From NCBI RefSeq assembly GCF_000765145.1, contig NZ_JMGA01000018.1, positions 62,001 through 126,000 on the forward strand: a DNA stretch of 64,000 nt, in the 5' to 3' direction. The notes under the pieces are model-generated. The model was not told the DNA's origin and ran no database searches. It was given only the letters and a program-made list of their open reading frames with translations. The position numbers were made by a program, and so were the translations under genes. Source of the stretch: Desulfosporosinus sp. HMP52. GTDB taxonomy: Bacteria > Bacillota > Desulfitobacteriia > Desulfitobacteriales > Desulfitobacteriaceae. Within the stretch, counting starts at the first letter, position 1. Each line of letters starts with the position of its first letter. Shown here piece by piece: positions 9,193 to 18,235 of this stretch.

Positions 9193-10686
9193 TTGGAGCA
9201 ACTAGAAATTAAAGCATTAGTTCAATCCGTTTTGGACGAAACTAAAGGTATAGCCGGGTATTTTGTAGTTCGAGCTCAGTCTCGTAGAGAATGGAGTATG
9301 CGATTAAGTAACGGACGTTTTGAAAGAGTATCCACCGGCGAAGACAGTGGAATCGGAGTTCAAGCCTTCACCGAGAAGGGGGCCTCAGGCTTTGCTAATT
9401 CTGATGTCTTAGATAAAGAGACTGGGCGCAAACTTGTCGAAAAGGCTATTCAATTGGCACAGAGAAACGAAGGTATCGGCTCGAAGGGGAATCGGCAAAT
9501 CTGGGCGGCACCTCCTGTTCAGGAAGAAGTAGCTAATACTGCCCAAAAAGAGTTTGAAGAGATTCCTTTAGCGGAGCTGGAAAAGATGGTGATGACCCTT
9601 CATTCTCGTCTGAGTAGTTCTTTCCCTAAAGGGGTTTGGCAATCCAGCTATCGTCAAATCGAAGAAGTATGGTGTATTGGACGAAGTGATGGGACACTAG
9701 TGTCTTTTGTGATTCCACGAGCGGTACTGATGCATCAAGGGACGGTACGTAATAACGGCAAGGCTCAAAGTACATTGATTCATCGCAGCGGAATGGATGC
9801 AACCCTGCTAATAGACGAACTGGCAGACAGTATTCTGGAAAAGAAGGCAATCGACCGAGCTGAATTTGCCTTAGCAGTGTGTGCTGCGCCCCAATTGCCC
9901 AGTGGTCATTATCCCTTGATTATTGATTACGGTTTAGCCAAAGGACTGGCCCATGAGGCCTTTGGGCATGCAGTAGAATCTGATCATATGAATGAATCGG
10001 TACTTGGTGAAAATGGGAAATTGCGCAAAGGTCTTCGGGTTGCCAGGCCTGGTGTAAGTATTATCGATGGCCCCTTGATTGGGGACTGGGCGAATCAGCC
10101 ATTTTCAGCGAATGGTCTACCAAGGCAGACTGTAACTATTGTGAGAGATGGGGTCTTGGAAGCAGGATTAGGGGACGTTTTTTCGGCGGAGGAAGCGGGG
10201 ATGCCTGTCACCGGGGCAGGTCGTGCAGAGAGTTACGGACATGTTCCGCTGCCCCGAATGAGTAATATTCGGTTGTTGGTCGAGCGTATGCTGCCTTTAA
10301 CCCCGGAAGAGCATTTAATGGATGAGGTAAAAGCTGTACGAGAGACACTATTGCAACACGGCGAGCTGCTTGAAGGGGAGAAGAATCTGCTTTTGTTAGG
10401 GTATAGAGGCGGCCAAGTTAATCCTAAAACAGGGGATTTTGTTTTTCAATGTGATGGTATCATAGATGTTGCTGATCCTGATCTCCCGATTTATCAGCCT
10501 TCCATCTTTAGTGGAAAAATCCTTTCCGCCTTAGAGGCTATTCGCGGCGGGCTTGGTGAAGGCTGTTATGATGCAATTGGTACATGTGGAAAAGGTGGTC
10601 AATCCGTGGCCTCAAGCGGTGGTAGTCATCGCTATTTGCTGATGGATGTGGATCAACAAGTAAGCTTAGGAGGAGAACAGGCATGA
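9193..10686 (+). CDS. tldD: TldD-like metalloprotease (TldD/PmbA family)
   Basis: A 497-residue protein with the TldD zinc site HEAFGH at residues 254-259, within GLAHEAFGHAVESDHM. The C-terminal GTCGKGGQS and SSGGSHRYLL regions fit the family. TldD works with an inactive partner, TldE/PmbA, as a cytoplasmic protease that trims unfolded or modified peptides. The start is a TTG at 9193 behind AGGGGGG. The next gene overlaps the stop by four bases and encodes the partner, so the two are translationally coupled. Confidence 0.92.
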   Translation: MEQLEIKALVQSVLDETKGIAGYFVVRAQSRREWSMRLSNGRFERVSTGEDSGIGVQAFTEKGASGFANSDVLDKETGRKLVEKAIQLAQRNEGIGSKGNRQIWAAPPVQEEVANTAQKEFEEIPLAELEKMVMTLHSRLSSSFPKGVWQSSYRQIEEVWCIGRSDGTLVSFVIPRAVLMHQGTVRNNGKAQSTLIHRSGMDATLLIDELADSILEKKAIDRAEFALAVCAAPQLPSGHYPLIIDYGLAKGLAHEAFGHAVESDHMNESVLGENGKLRKGLRVARPGVSIIDGPLIGDWANQPFSANGLPRQTVTIVRDGVLEAGLGDVFSAEEAGMPVTGAGRAESYGHVPLPRMSNIRLLVERMLPLTPEEHLMDEVKAVRETLLQHGELLEGEKNLLLLGYRGGQVNPKTGDFVFQCDGIIDVADPDLPIYQPSIFSGKILSALEAIRGGLGEGCYDAIGTCGKGGQSVASSGGSHRYLLMDVDQQVSLGGEQA

Positions 10687-12002
10687 AACTTGTAGCTCAA
10701 TTAGAGGATCTGCTCTACAAGGCTCAGCGGGCTCCGAAGAGTGAGGAGCTTAAACTCTCAGCTTGGAGGATTGTGGTTCATGAATCGGAAGTAGTTGCCT
10801 TGGGAATAAAAGATAATTCCCCAGGTAGTGTCTATACTCCGCCAAGTTATCGTCAAGGGGAAAGTGGAGATGTTTTTTTAGTCTGGTCGGATGGGACATG
10901 CAGTCAGACTATGGTTCAGCTCCCGTTTTCCAGCGACCCGGATTATTGGCCAAGAGCATTAGAACAATGGAAGCAAGCATCCTATGCAGACCCGGATGCC
11001 ATACATATACCTGCTCCGGAATCTTTACCCCTTGTAGCGGTTGAAGATCGGTCGATTAAATCAATTATTACCGGTGATGACAAAATTCTATTTGATCAGG
11101 CAGATCGTTGGTTAAAGGACATACCTAAAAATGTAAAGATGCAGGGGAGTATTCAAGCTGCTTGGGGTTATAGGCATGTTCGAACCTCAACAGGGCTTGC
11201 AGTGACTTATCAACAATCTCAATTTGCCTCAGGGTTTTCTTTTGACAGCTTAATTGGGGCAGGATTTGCTAAGCGTAGACTAATTCGGCCTGAGGAACAG
11301 GAGAAATTATGGCTCCAAACAGTAAATCAGTATGAATGGATGCAAAAGGATGCCTCTCCTGTTGGTGCTAATACTCAAGTAATCCTTGCACCCGGCATGA
11401 CCGAAGACATGGTGAGGCAATTTATACTTCCTAATTTTTCGGGAGATCGAGTGATTGAAGGGCAGGGGGCCTTTTCGAAGGAAAGTTTTCTAAATAACAA
11501 GCCAGTTTTTAACGAACAGCTTTCCTTAATGATTGATCCATTCCGTCCTTTAGAATTGGGATCTTATTTAGTTACTCCTGAAGGGATTCCGGCATCTCGA
11601 ACAGTCTTGGTTCAGGATGGGCAATTAAAGACTCCTTACCTGAGAGTGAAAGATGCTGTTCGCTGGGGTGCGAAGCCGACTGGCCTTCCACAGGGGACGG
11701 CCGGCCTCTATATTAAGCATAAGAGCGAGGCTCCTTGGCTGGAATTGTTACAAGGGATTGAGGATGGAGTTCTCATTCTATCAGTTCTTGGGTTACATAC
11801 CCAGGATTCAGTTTCTGGTTCATATTCCTTAAGTGCACCCCATAGCTTAAGAATTTTAAAGGGTCGAATCGTAGGAAAAACAGATGTTAAACTATCGGGT
11901 AACTTTTTGGCTGATTTAGCTGCTGCAACAACAAAGACGGCATTGTCAGAACTTGATAATTATCCGTATTTAATGATCAGAACCGGAGTACAGAATCTAT
12001 AA
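10683..12002 (+). CDS. TldE/PmbA-like partner subunit
   Basis: The 439-residue product belongs to the TldD/PmbA family but has no HExxxH motif, as expected of the non-catalytic TldE-type partner. The C-terminal half keeps family features such as GSYLVTPEGIPASRTVLVQDGQ and the GSYSLSAPHSLRILKG stretch. The ATG overlaps the tldD stop codon. It probably forms a heterodimer with the preceding gene product. The sequence is diverged, so the family call rests partly on context. Confidence 0.8.
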   Translation: MKLVAQLEDLLYKAQRAPKSEELKLSAWRIVVHESEVVALGIKDNSPGSVYTPPSYRQGESGDVFLVWSDGTCSQTMVQLPFSSDPDYWPRALEQWKQASYADPDAIHIPAPESLPLVAVEDRSIKSIITGDDKILFDQADRWLKDIPKNVKMQGSIQAAWGYRHVRTSTGLAVTYQQSQFASGFSFDSLIGAGFAKRRLIRPEEQEKLWLQTVNQYEWMQKDASPVGANTQVILAPGMTEDMVRQFILPNFSGDRVIEGQGAFSKESFLNNKPVFNEQLSLMIDPFRPLELGSYLVTPEGIPASRTVLVQDGQLKTPYLRVKDAVRWGAKPTGLPQGTAGLYIKHKSEAPWLELLQGIEDGVLILSVLGLHTQDSVSGSYSLSAPHSLRILKGRIVGKTDVKLSGNFLADLAAATTKTALSELDNYPYLMIRTGVQNL

Positions 12003-12022
12003 GAGATAGAGGGGAGTTAGTA

Positions 12023-12784
12023 ATGTTAGATTTGCATGTGCATCTTCTCGGGCATAATGATCGAGAGGCTAGCCGGGAAACTATTGCGGCTTTTTTAGAT
12101 GAAGCCACTCGGCGAGGATTAAAAGAGATTGGGTTTGCGGATCATGATTATTATTGGGATCAAATGAACTTCCCCATGATCCGTCAGGTTGCTGAGGACT
12201 ACCCTCATTTGGCTGTCAGAATTGGATTGGAAGCTGAATATCGTCCCCATGAAGAAGGAAGGATTAAGAACTTAATAGAGCAGTTTCCTTTTGATTTTAT
12301 TATTGGATCAGTGCATGAATTTGATGGCTGGGTTTTTGATATTCCTGAAGAAGAACACATGCATTGGAAGAAAGATGTTGATCAGTTTTATAGCAGATAT
12401 TTTGAAGTTGTGACACTTGCCGCTAAGAGTGGATTGTTTACAACGATTGGACACTTTGATCTCATAAAAATATTTGGAGCAAGGCCTTCCAAGGATATTT
12501 TGGCACTGGCTGATGAAGCCTTAACAGTGGTCGCTGAGCAGGGGTTAGTATTGGAAGTTAATACAAATGGAAGGTATAAACCAGTCCAGGAGTTTTACCC
12601 GGAAAGACGTCTCATAGAGGATATTCACCGGCGCGGGATTGAGTTTACTTTAGGTTCAGATGCGCATTGTGCTGGAAATGTAGGACGAGATCTATCTGAA
12701 GCAAGTCAGCTACTACATGAGGTCGGCGTGAAATCCCTTGTTGGGTTTTCCAGACTAGATAAAATAAGTTATTCCCTGGATTAG
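12023..12784 (+). CDS. PHP-domain phosphoesterase (histidinol-phosphatase-like)
   Basis: A 253-residue PHP protein with all the usual metal ligands: HVHLLGH at residues 5-11, FADHD near 39-43, GLEAEY near 72, GSVHEFDG near 93, IGHFDL near 140 and GSDAHCAGN near 212. HisK-type histidinol phosphatases share this layout, but no his genes are nearby. It could be another PHP phosphoesterase, so the substrate is open. It follows the tldDE-like pair closely behind GAGGGGAG and is probably in the same operon. Confidence 0.85.
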   Translation: MLDLHVHLLGHNDREASRETIAAFLDEATRRGLKEIGFADHDYYWDQMNFPMIRQVAEDYPHLAVRIGLEAEYRPHEEGRIKNLIEQFPFDFIIGSVHEFDGWVFDIPEEEHMHWKKDVDQFYSRYFEVVTLAAKSGLFTTIGHFDLIKIFGARPSKDILALADEALTVVAEQGLVLEVNTNGRYKPVQEFYPERRLIEDIHRRGIEFTLGSDAHCAGNVGRDLSEASQLLHEVGVKSLVGFSRLDKISYSLD

Positions 12785-12795
12785 GGGGGAACACT

Positions 12796-13293
12796 TTGGA
12801 AAATATACTTGATGAGAAATGGTTCATTGAGGAAACGGCTGCCCAGGCTTTAGTGGAGATATTGAATAGTAAGTATGGAAAAAACTATATAATCTTTGAT
12901 CATAGGGATCGGCCGGATATTGTCATCGAAAATCAAACAGATGGGACACGTCTTGGAGTAGAGGTTACTCACTTGTTCTATGATTCAGATGAAGCTCGTT
13001 ATGTTTTCGGACGATCTAACGAACGTCATAATCCTCCGGCTCCCGAATACCTTGAAGGGTATGTACGAAGGCTAAATGCTTTGTTACAACAAAAGAGCGA
13101 GAAGGCTAAAGGATACAATCATGATTATCCTTTAGCCCTCTTAATTAGGGTGGTTTCGCCACTTTTTCACATGTGTAATTTCAAGGTATATCGGTCCGGA
13201 ATTATTGTGCCTCCTTCTGATTTTCAGTACATTTGGCTGCTTTTCTATGACTTTGTCGAGAGGCAATGGACTTTGCTAAAACAATTGCGCTGA
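12796..13293 (+). CDS. Hypothetical protein, possible nuclease-like fold
   Basis: I do not recognise this 165-residue protein. Residues 29-60 run IFDHRDRPDIVIE, a short turn, then RLGVEVTHLFYD. An acidic residue followed by a strand and E-x-T is the spacing seen at the core of PD-(D/E)XK-type folds, though the usual lysine is replaced by threonine. There are no membrane segments or signal peptide. It starts with TTG at 12796 behind GGGGGGA, 11 bases after the PHP gene, and so is probably co-transcribed. Confidence 0.6.
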   Translation: MENILDEKWFIEETAAQALVEILNSKYGKNYIIFDHRDRPDIVIENQTDGTRLGVEVTHLFYDSDEARYVFGRSNERHNPPAPEYLEGYVRRLNALLQQKSEKAKGYNHDYPLALLIRVVSPLFHMCNFKVYRSGIIVPPSDFQYIWLLFYDFVERQWTLLKQLR

Positions 13294-13367
13294 TAATTGG
13301 ATAGACTTCACATTCCGGTGCAACACTAAGTATATGGTTAAGCCGGTTTGTGAAGGAGTCGAGAAAA

Positions 13368-14057
13368 ATGCCTTGGATAGAAATTGCCCTTTCTCCCCGC
13401 TCGGAATGGAATGAAGACGGCCTTAAGGATTGGGCATTAGCCCTTGGGGCCTTCCTTAATGAGAAAGGGACTGAGCTAGATCCACAAATTCGTATGTTGC
13501 CGGGGTATAATGTCGTTCAGCTAGGAGAGACGGGAATTGGAGATCTGACTCTTAGCAGTACTGAGCGGCTTGTTATTTTAAAGGGACTGTCCTTGAATAG
13601 AAATGTAGAATCTGACTTTGCACGGTTTGTTGTTCGGTTTGCTTTACAAATGGGAGCGTTAGGGGTTTGTGTCTCCAGTTCGGATTTCTCCGATAAGAGT
13701 TTTTGGCGTAAACTTGGTGGGGTTATCCGACCGGATCCTGTCCCTTTAGAGGGATCAATTTGTGGTGAAAAAGTAGGTGTTAAACAACTTTTTAAATTCG
13801 GCTTGTTAGTCACCTATAAAGATGAACCAATGCTTTGCTTGGAACCGATAGCCTGTAATGCTCATTCCCCCGGCATAGTAAGTCTTGCCCAACGCAGGTT
13901 GGAAAAAATGTATGGAGGGAGTCCGATTGGATTTACCAGCCGAATGGCTGCCCATTGTCCATGGATTATTTCCAAAGTACAATGGACAGACTTATTGTCA
14001 TTCAGTCGCTTGAAGGCTTTTGAAATATTAGCGGAGATTGTGAATAAGAATCAATAA
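13368..14057 (+). CDS. Hypothetical protein
   Basis: A 229-residue soluble protein that I cannot assign. It begins MPWIEIALSPRSEWNEDG and has a hydrophobic middle (FARFVVRFALQMGALGVCV) that looks like a buried helix rather than a membrane anchor. The ATG at 13368 has GAAGGAG nine bases upstream. A GTG at 13350 would overlap that site and is rejected. It stands between the PHP-gene block and the ylbF promoter. Confidence 0.6.
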   Translation: MPWIEIALSPRSEWNEDGLKDWALALGAFLNEKGTELDPQIRMLPGYNVVQLGETGIGDLTLSSTERLVILKGLSLNRNVESDFARFVVRFALQMGALGVCVSSSDFSDKSFWRKLGGVIRPDPVPLEGSICGEKVGVKQLFKFGLLVTYKDEPMLCLEPIACNAHSPGIVSLAQRRLEKMYGGSPIGFTSRMAAHCPWIISKVQWTDLLSFSRLKAFEILAEIVNKNQ

Positions 14058-14139
14058 GAACAACTTATGCAACAATCTAATAGTTCGAGAAATTGTCCAT
14101 CCTGGACGGGACTCTAGTCAGTGTCGGGCAAGTCTATAT

Positions 14140-14168
14140 TTGTCTCTTGTGGTAAAATTATATATAAT
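14140..14168 (+). promoter_or_regulatory. Sigma-A type promoter of the YlbF-family gene
   Basis: TTGTCT at 14140-14145 and TATAAT at 14163-14168 are separated by 17 bases, a near-consensus vegetative promoter about 85 bases before the start of the ylbF-like gene. Confidence 0.7.
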
Positions 14169-14253
14169 GAGATATTAAAGTTTGGGCTAAGGGGTTTTAA
14201 CAAACTAATTATATTACTACATAGAAGCTAGTTACAGAGGAGTGGGAAGGGAT

Positions 14254-14613
14254 ATGGCTACTACTGATTTGGCACACGAATTAGCTCGTACTCTAAAAGA
14301 ATCGGATCAATTCAAGCACTTTCTTAAATCAAAGGAAAAGGTTATGAGTGATGCTAATAACCATAAGATGGTTCGAGAATTTCAATTGAAACAATGGGAG
14401 ATCCGTGAAGCCCAAATGTTAGAGCAAGAAATCAGCGAGGAAAAACAGCAAGAACTGGAACGCTTATACAGTTTGGTAAGCATAAACCCAACTGCACGAG
14501 AGTATTTAGAAGCTGAATTTGAAGTGTCTTGTATGGTAAATGATATTCAGAAAATTATTGGGGAGGCCATTCAAGATGCAATGCCGATAGGTTTTGAAGA
14601 AATGAATTCCTGA
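14254..14613 (+). CDS. YlbF/YmcA-family regulator
   Basis: The 119-residue, almost entirely helical protein fits the YlbF/YmcA (DUF964) family: an N-terminal ALxxSxxFKxF-like segment, a long charged central helix, and a C-terminal NDIQKIIGEAIQDAMP. In Bacillus these proteins form a Y-complex that affects RNase Y-dependent mRNA turnover, competence and sporulation. The ATG at 14254 follows GGGAAGG. The GTG at 14242 has no good site. It has its own promoter at 14140. Confidence 0.75.
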   Translation: MATTDLAHELARTLKESDQFKHFLKSKEKVMSDANNHKMVREFQLKQWEIREAQMLEQEISEEKQQELERLYSLVSINPTAREYLEAEFEVSCMVNDIQKIIGEAIQDAMPIGFEEMNS

Positions 14614-14687
14614 ATTTAGGGAATTATACAGCACTCTTCGGCATTACAGGTCTTCTTATTTCAGGTTAATTAAAAGAGGTGCAATTA

Positions 14688-15830
14688 GTGAAAATCGGAA
14701 TGGTATGTTACCCGAGTTATGGGGGAAGCGGTGTTGTTGCAACTGAACTCGGGTATGCACTGGGCGAACGAGGGCATGAAGTTCATTTTATTTCTTCGGC
14801 TCGCCCCTTTCGTTTGCGTCGCTTTCATGAGAAACTCTTTTATCATGAGGTGACAGATGTAAGTTATCCAGTGTTCAAATATCCGCCCTACACTTTGTTG
14901 CTTGCTAATAAAATCGTAGAAGTAGCTAATTATGTAGGGCTGGATTTAATCCATGCCCATTATGCTATTCCCCATAGTATTAGCGCATATTTGGCAAAAC
15001 AAATGATGACTAAGCCTATTCCGTTAGTTACAACACTGCATGGAACAGATGTTACTTTAGTAGGTGCCTATGAAGAGTTTAAGCTTTTAACCTGCTTAGC
15101 GCTTAAGGTTAGTGACCGTATTACAGCTGTTTCAAATTCCCTGGCAAGAGAAACCGCAGCTGCCTTTGAGTCGCTGGATCAGGAAATAGAGTTTATTCCC
15201 AATTTTATCGATCCATCGATGTACCTGCCCAAAGGGGGATTAATGTCTAAATGCAAAGAGCACTTTGCTCCCTTTGGTGAGAAGATTTTAACTCATATCT
15301 CAAATTTTAGAGAAGTCAAAAGGGTTGTAGATGTGGTTAAAATATTTGATCTGGTTGAAAAGGCTATTCCTAGCCGCCTCTTACTTGTGGGAGATGGTCC
15401 TGAAATGGTTAAGGTAGAACGGGAAGTCACTAAACGTGGACTTGAGAAAAAAGTACAGTTTCTAGGCAAACAAGAAACTGTACAGGATATTTTGCAGATG
15501 ACCGATGTATTCATTCTCCCCTCAGAACAAGAGAGTTTTGGACTGGTAGCCTTAGAGGCGATGGCCTGTGGAGTTCCGGTGGTTGCTAGCAGGGTAGGAG
15601 GGTTGCCGGAAGTCATAAAAGATGGTGAAACGGGTTATCTCGCTGATGTAGGAGATATTTATGGAATGAGTGAGGCTGTGCTTAAACTATTAACTGATTG
15701 CTCAAGATATAAAAGCTTTTCCGAGCAAGCAGCAAATTGGGCAAGAGAAGCCTTTCCCATTGACCGAGCAGTGAGAAGGTATGAGGCAGTTTATGAAAGT
15801 GTTATTCAAGAACGAGTTCATTTGTATTAA
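14688..15830 (+). CDS. bshA: N-acetyl-alpha-D-glucosaminyl L-malate synthase BshA
   Basis: A 380-residue GT4 glycosyltransferase that joins UDP-GlcNAc to L-malate in the first step of bacillithiol synthesis. The start MKIGMVCYPSYGGSGVVATE is diagnostic of BshA. ATLHGTDVTLVG, TAVSNSLARET and the donor site SEQESFGLVALEAMACG follow at normal positions. GTG at 14688 sits six bases after AGAGGTG and gives the family N-terminus. The GTG at 14679 lies inside that site. It pairs functionally with bshC at 366. No bshB deacetylase gene is seen here. Confidence 0.94.
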   Translation: MKIGMVCYPSYGGSGVVATELGYALGERGHEVHFISSARPFRLRRFHEKLFYHEVTDVSYPVFKYPPYTLLLANKIVEVANYVGLDLIHAHYAIPHSISAYLAKQMMTKPIPLVTTLHGTDVTLVGAYEEFKLLTCLALKVSDRITAVSNSLARETAAAFESLDQEIEFIPNFIDPSMYLPKGGLMSKCKEHFAPFGEKILTHISNFREVKRVVDVVKIFDLVEKAIPSRLLLVGDGPEMVKVEREVTKRGLEKKVQFLGKQETVQDILQMTDVFILPSEQESFGLVALEAMACGVPVVASRVGGLPEVIKDGETGYLADVGDIYGMSEAVLKLLTDCSRYKSFSEQAANWAREAFPIDRAVRRYEAVYESVIQERVHLY

Positions 15831-15843
15831 TTCCAGCTAGAGT

Positions 15844-15875
15844 TTCGAACTACGAACAACGAATATCGGACTACG
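15844..15875. repeat. Dispersed TTCG-rich intergenic repeat, copy 2
   Basis: Tandem degenerate heptamers CGAACTA/CGAACAA/CGAATAT/CGGACTA lie in the 62-base gap between bshA and the MoxR gene. Read on the reverse strand they give the TTCGTAGTTCG pattern seen at 38411. Confidence 0.5.
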
Positions 15876-15892
15876 ATACGGGGGTGGGGTAA

Positions 15893-16816
15893 ATGCCGGA
15901 GGGAAGGACCTTAGATCTATTTGAGAAAGAGTTAGATACTATCGGCTATATTACCGAACGGGATGATAGAATTGCGCTTACTGCCTTTTTAGCGACTGAG
16001 CTGGGAAAACCACTTTTGATTTCCGGACCTGCTGGGGTAGGGAAAACGGAAATTGCGAAAGTGTTAAGCCAAGTATTAGATGCTCCTCTAATTCGTCTTC
16101 AATGTTATGAAGGTCTAGATGAGACAAAAGCACTTTACGAATGGAATTATCAACGGCAGCTTTTGAAGATACAGATGGGTCGGGAACATCTTCAAGAAGC
16201 TGACCTCTTCTCAACAGAATATCTGCTTCCTCGCCCGTTACTGCAGGCACTTTTAAGTGAAAAGCGATGTGTACTCCTTATTGATGAAATTGATAAGACA
16301 GATTCAGAATTTGAGGCCTTTCTCTTCGAGCTCCTTGGAGAGTTCCAAGTGACAATACCAGAAATGGGAACTATTAAAGCCAAGGAACGTCCTATGGTGG
16401 TATTAACTTCAAATGGAGAAAGAGAGCTTTCTGATGGCTTGAAGCGACGATGTATTTTCCTCCACGTAGAGCCGCCCTCAGTTAACAAGGAAGTTCGAAT
16501 TCTGAGGGCAAAAGTCCCGGATTTGCCGGAACGATTAGCCCTGGAAGTAGCACGAGCTGTTAATGTGCTGCGGGAACGACTCTCTCTCAATAAAACCCCT
16601 TCTGTATCAGAAACAATGGACTGGGCAAAGGCTCTGCTCGTAATGGGTAAGACGGGACTGGATCCGGCCTGGGTCGAAGCTACATTAACCTTGCTGCTTA
16701 AGAGTCAGGATGATGTAGAGCTATTTTATCAAGAGATGGGAGCAGAACGCCTTCTTTTTGAGTCTGGGAAAATAGCACAAGGAGAACGGAATGTGCATGG
16801 ACACCAACATCGATAG
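15893..16816 (+). CDS. MoxR-type AAA+ ATPase
   Basis: A 307-residue AAA+ protein with Walker A GPAGVGKTE at about residues 40-48, Walker B VLLIDEIDKTD near 124-134, a sensor-1 LTSNGERELSDG and an arginine finger region GLKRRCIF. MoxR ATPases act as chaperones that load cofactors or remodel partners, almost always beside a von Willebrand A protein. The next gene is such a protein and overlaps this one by 26 bases. CoxD of CO dehydrogenase loci is related, but no cox genes are present. Confidence 0.88.
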   Translation: MPEGRTLDLFEKELDTIGYITERDDRIALTAFLATELGKPLLISGPAGVGKTEIAKVLSQVLDAPLIRLQCYEGLDETKALYEWNYQRQLLKIQMGREHLQEADLFSTEYLLPRPLLQALLSEKRCVLLIDEIDKTDSEFEAFLFELLGEFQVTIPEMGTIKAKERPMVVLTSNGERELSDGLKRRCIFLHVEPPSVNKEVRILRAKVPDLPERLALEVARAVNVLRERLSLNKTPSVSETMDWAKALLVMGKTGLDPAWVEATLTLLLKSQDDVELFYQEMGAERLLFESGKIAQGERNVHGHQHR

Positions 16817-18146
16817 GAAGGTCAGTGAATTAGATAAGTACTTAGTGGAATTTGCACAGTTATTGAGAACGGTAGGGCTTAAAATAAGCCCTTCTGAAAT
16901 CTTTGATGCGGCAGAAGGTTTGTCCCTTATCGGTTTAGTGGATCGAGATAGAGTTGAGAGCATTTTACAAGCGACCATGGTTAAGGATGTTAGGAATATC
17001 TCCGCTTTCAGAGAAACCTTTCGGGCTTATTTTGCTACTCAAGAACAAAAAGAGGCTTGGAATAAGGAGGCTGCTCAAAAAGCTGACCAATGGAACGAGC
17101 AGATTGAAAGTACTTATCAAGATCTGCGTTTTCAAGACAATGAATTGGATATTACTGAAGAGCAGCGAGCAGTGTATGCAAGTATGCCTGAAAAGGATAA
17201 ACAACGCTTGCGAGATTTCTTGGAAAAATCTTCGAATGGAACTCGTGGCGGAATGCCTCTGGATCATTCCTATCAACCTATGGTGGAACGGGTTCTCCGC
17301 GGATCTTTAGAGTATTGGCGCAGGAAATTAAATGAAGATGAACCAATACTTTCCCCGGGGTCAACGAATGGAATTCTCTCTGAGGTGGAAAGAGCACTAC
17401 GTGACCGCGAGGTTGAGGTCATAAGTCGGGACTTAAAGAAGATCTCTCCTGAAGAATGGCCGGAGGTTGTTCGCTTAATTAGGCGTCTTAGCCAACGACT
17501 TGCCAATCAAGTGACTCGTCGCTATCGAGCCGCCCGTCGCCGGGGAGGCCTGGATATGCGCTTGACTCTGCGCAAGAATTTAAGATATGGCGGGGTATTG
17601 ATTGACCGTAGTTATCGGAACCGCCGTAAGGGACGCCTCAGGATTGTGTTACTCTGTGACATCTCCGGGTCTATGTTGAAATATAGTGAGTTTATCTGGC
17701 AATTTGTTTATGGACTTTCGAATGTTGTTAGCGGAATTAAAACATTTGCCTTTGGGGAAATGTTAGTACCCTTAAACCAGAAGTTTAAAAAAGGTCAGAC
17801 ATTTGAAACAATGGTGAAAGATGCTCTCTCCATGTCCGGGAAAGAATGGGGAGGAGGGACTAATCTTGCTAATGCCTTAGAAGCTCTGCACAGGCATAAT
17901 TCAGATGTGTTTTCAAAGCAAACCCTGCTGCTGATTGTTAGTGATGCTCAGACACTTGAAGGGGAAAAGGCAGCAGAGTTATTGAGTTGGGCCAATAGAA
18001 AGGTTCGTAAAGTTCTATGGTTAAATACTCTTCCGGAGCGGCGTTGGTCAGAAACTCCTTATGTTAAAGCCTTTCTTCCTTTCTGCCAAATGTACGAGTG
18101 TTACACTCTAGGGCATTTGACTCAGATCTTAAACAAGCAATTTTAA
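16791..18146 (+). CDS. VWA-domain CoxE-like protein
   Basis: The 451-residue protein has a charged, helical N-terminal half and a C-terminal von Willebrand A domain with an intact MIDAS DISGSML (within VLLCDISGSML) and GGGTNLANALEAL. This matches the CoxE/YehP-like partners of MoxR ATPases. Its gene starts inside the ATPase gene at ATG 16791 behind AAGGAG, which implies coupled translation and a complex. The target of the pair is unknown. A terminator overlaps the stop codon. Confidence 0.85.
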   Translation: MCMDTNIDRKVSELDKYLVEFAQLLRTVGLKISPSEIFDAAEGLSLIGLVDRDRVESILQATMVKDVRNISAFRETFRAYFATQEQKEAWNKEAAQKADQWNEQIESTYQDLRFQDNELDITEEQRAVYASMPEKDKQRLRDFLEKSSNGTRGGMPLDHSYQPMVERVLRGSLEYWRRKLNEDEPILSPGSTNGILSEVERALRDREVEVISRDLKKISPEEWPEVVRLIRRLSQRLANQVTRRYRAARRRGGLDMRLTLRKNLRYGGVLIDRSYRNRRKGRLRIVLLCDISGSMLKYSEFIWQFVYGLSNVVSGIKTFAFGEMLVPLNQKFKKGQTFETMVKDALSMSGKEWGGGTNLANALEALHRHNSDVFSKQTLLLIVSDAQTLEGEKAAELLSWANRKVRKVLWLNTLPERRWSETPYVKAFLPFCQMYECYTLGHLTQILNKQF

Positions 18147-18167
18147 TTTGCTTGTTTATTTTTTTAT
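18130..18167 (+). terminator. Rho-independent terminator overlapping a stop codon
   Basis: TAAACAAGCAA at 18130-18140 pairs with TTGCTTGTTTA at 18148-18158 and is followed by a run of T. The stem spans the last codons and the stop of the VWA gene. Confidence 0.85.
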
Positions 18168-18235
18168 AAAACGGAGCATACTATAACTAAATTACTTGTA
18201 CAGAAACGCACAAACGTGTGAGGGGGTAAAATTTT

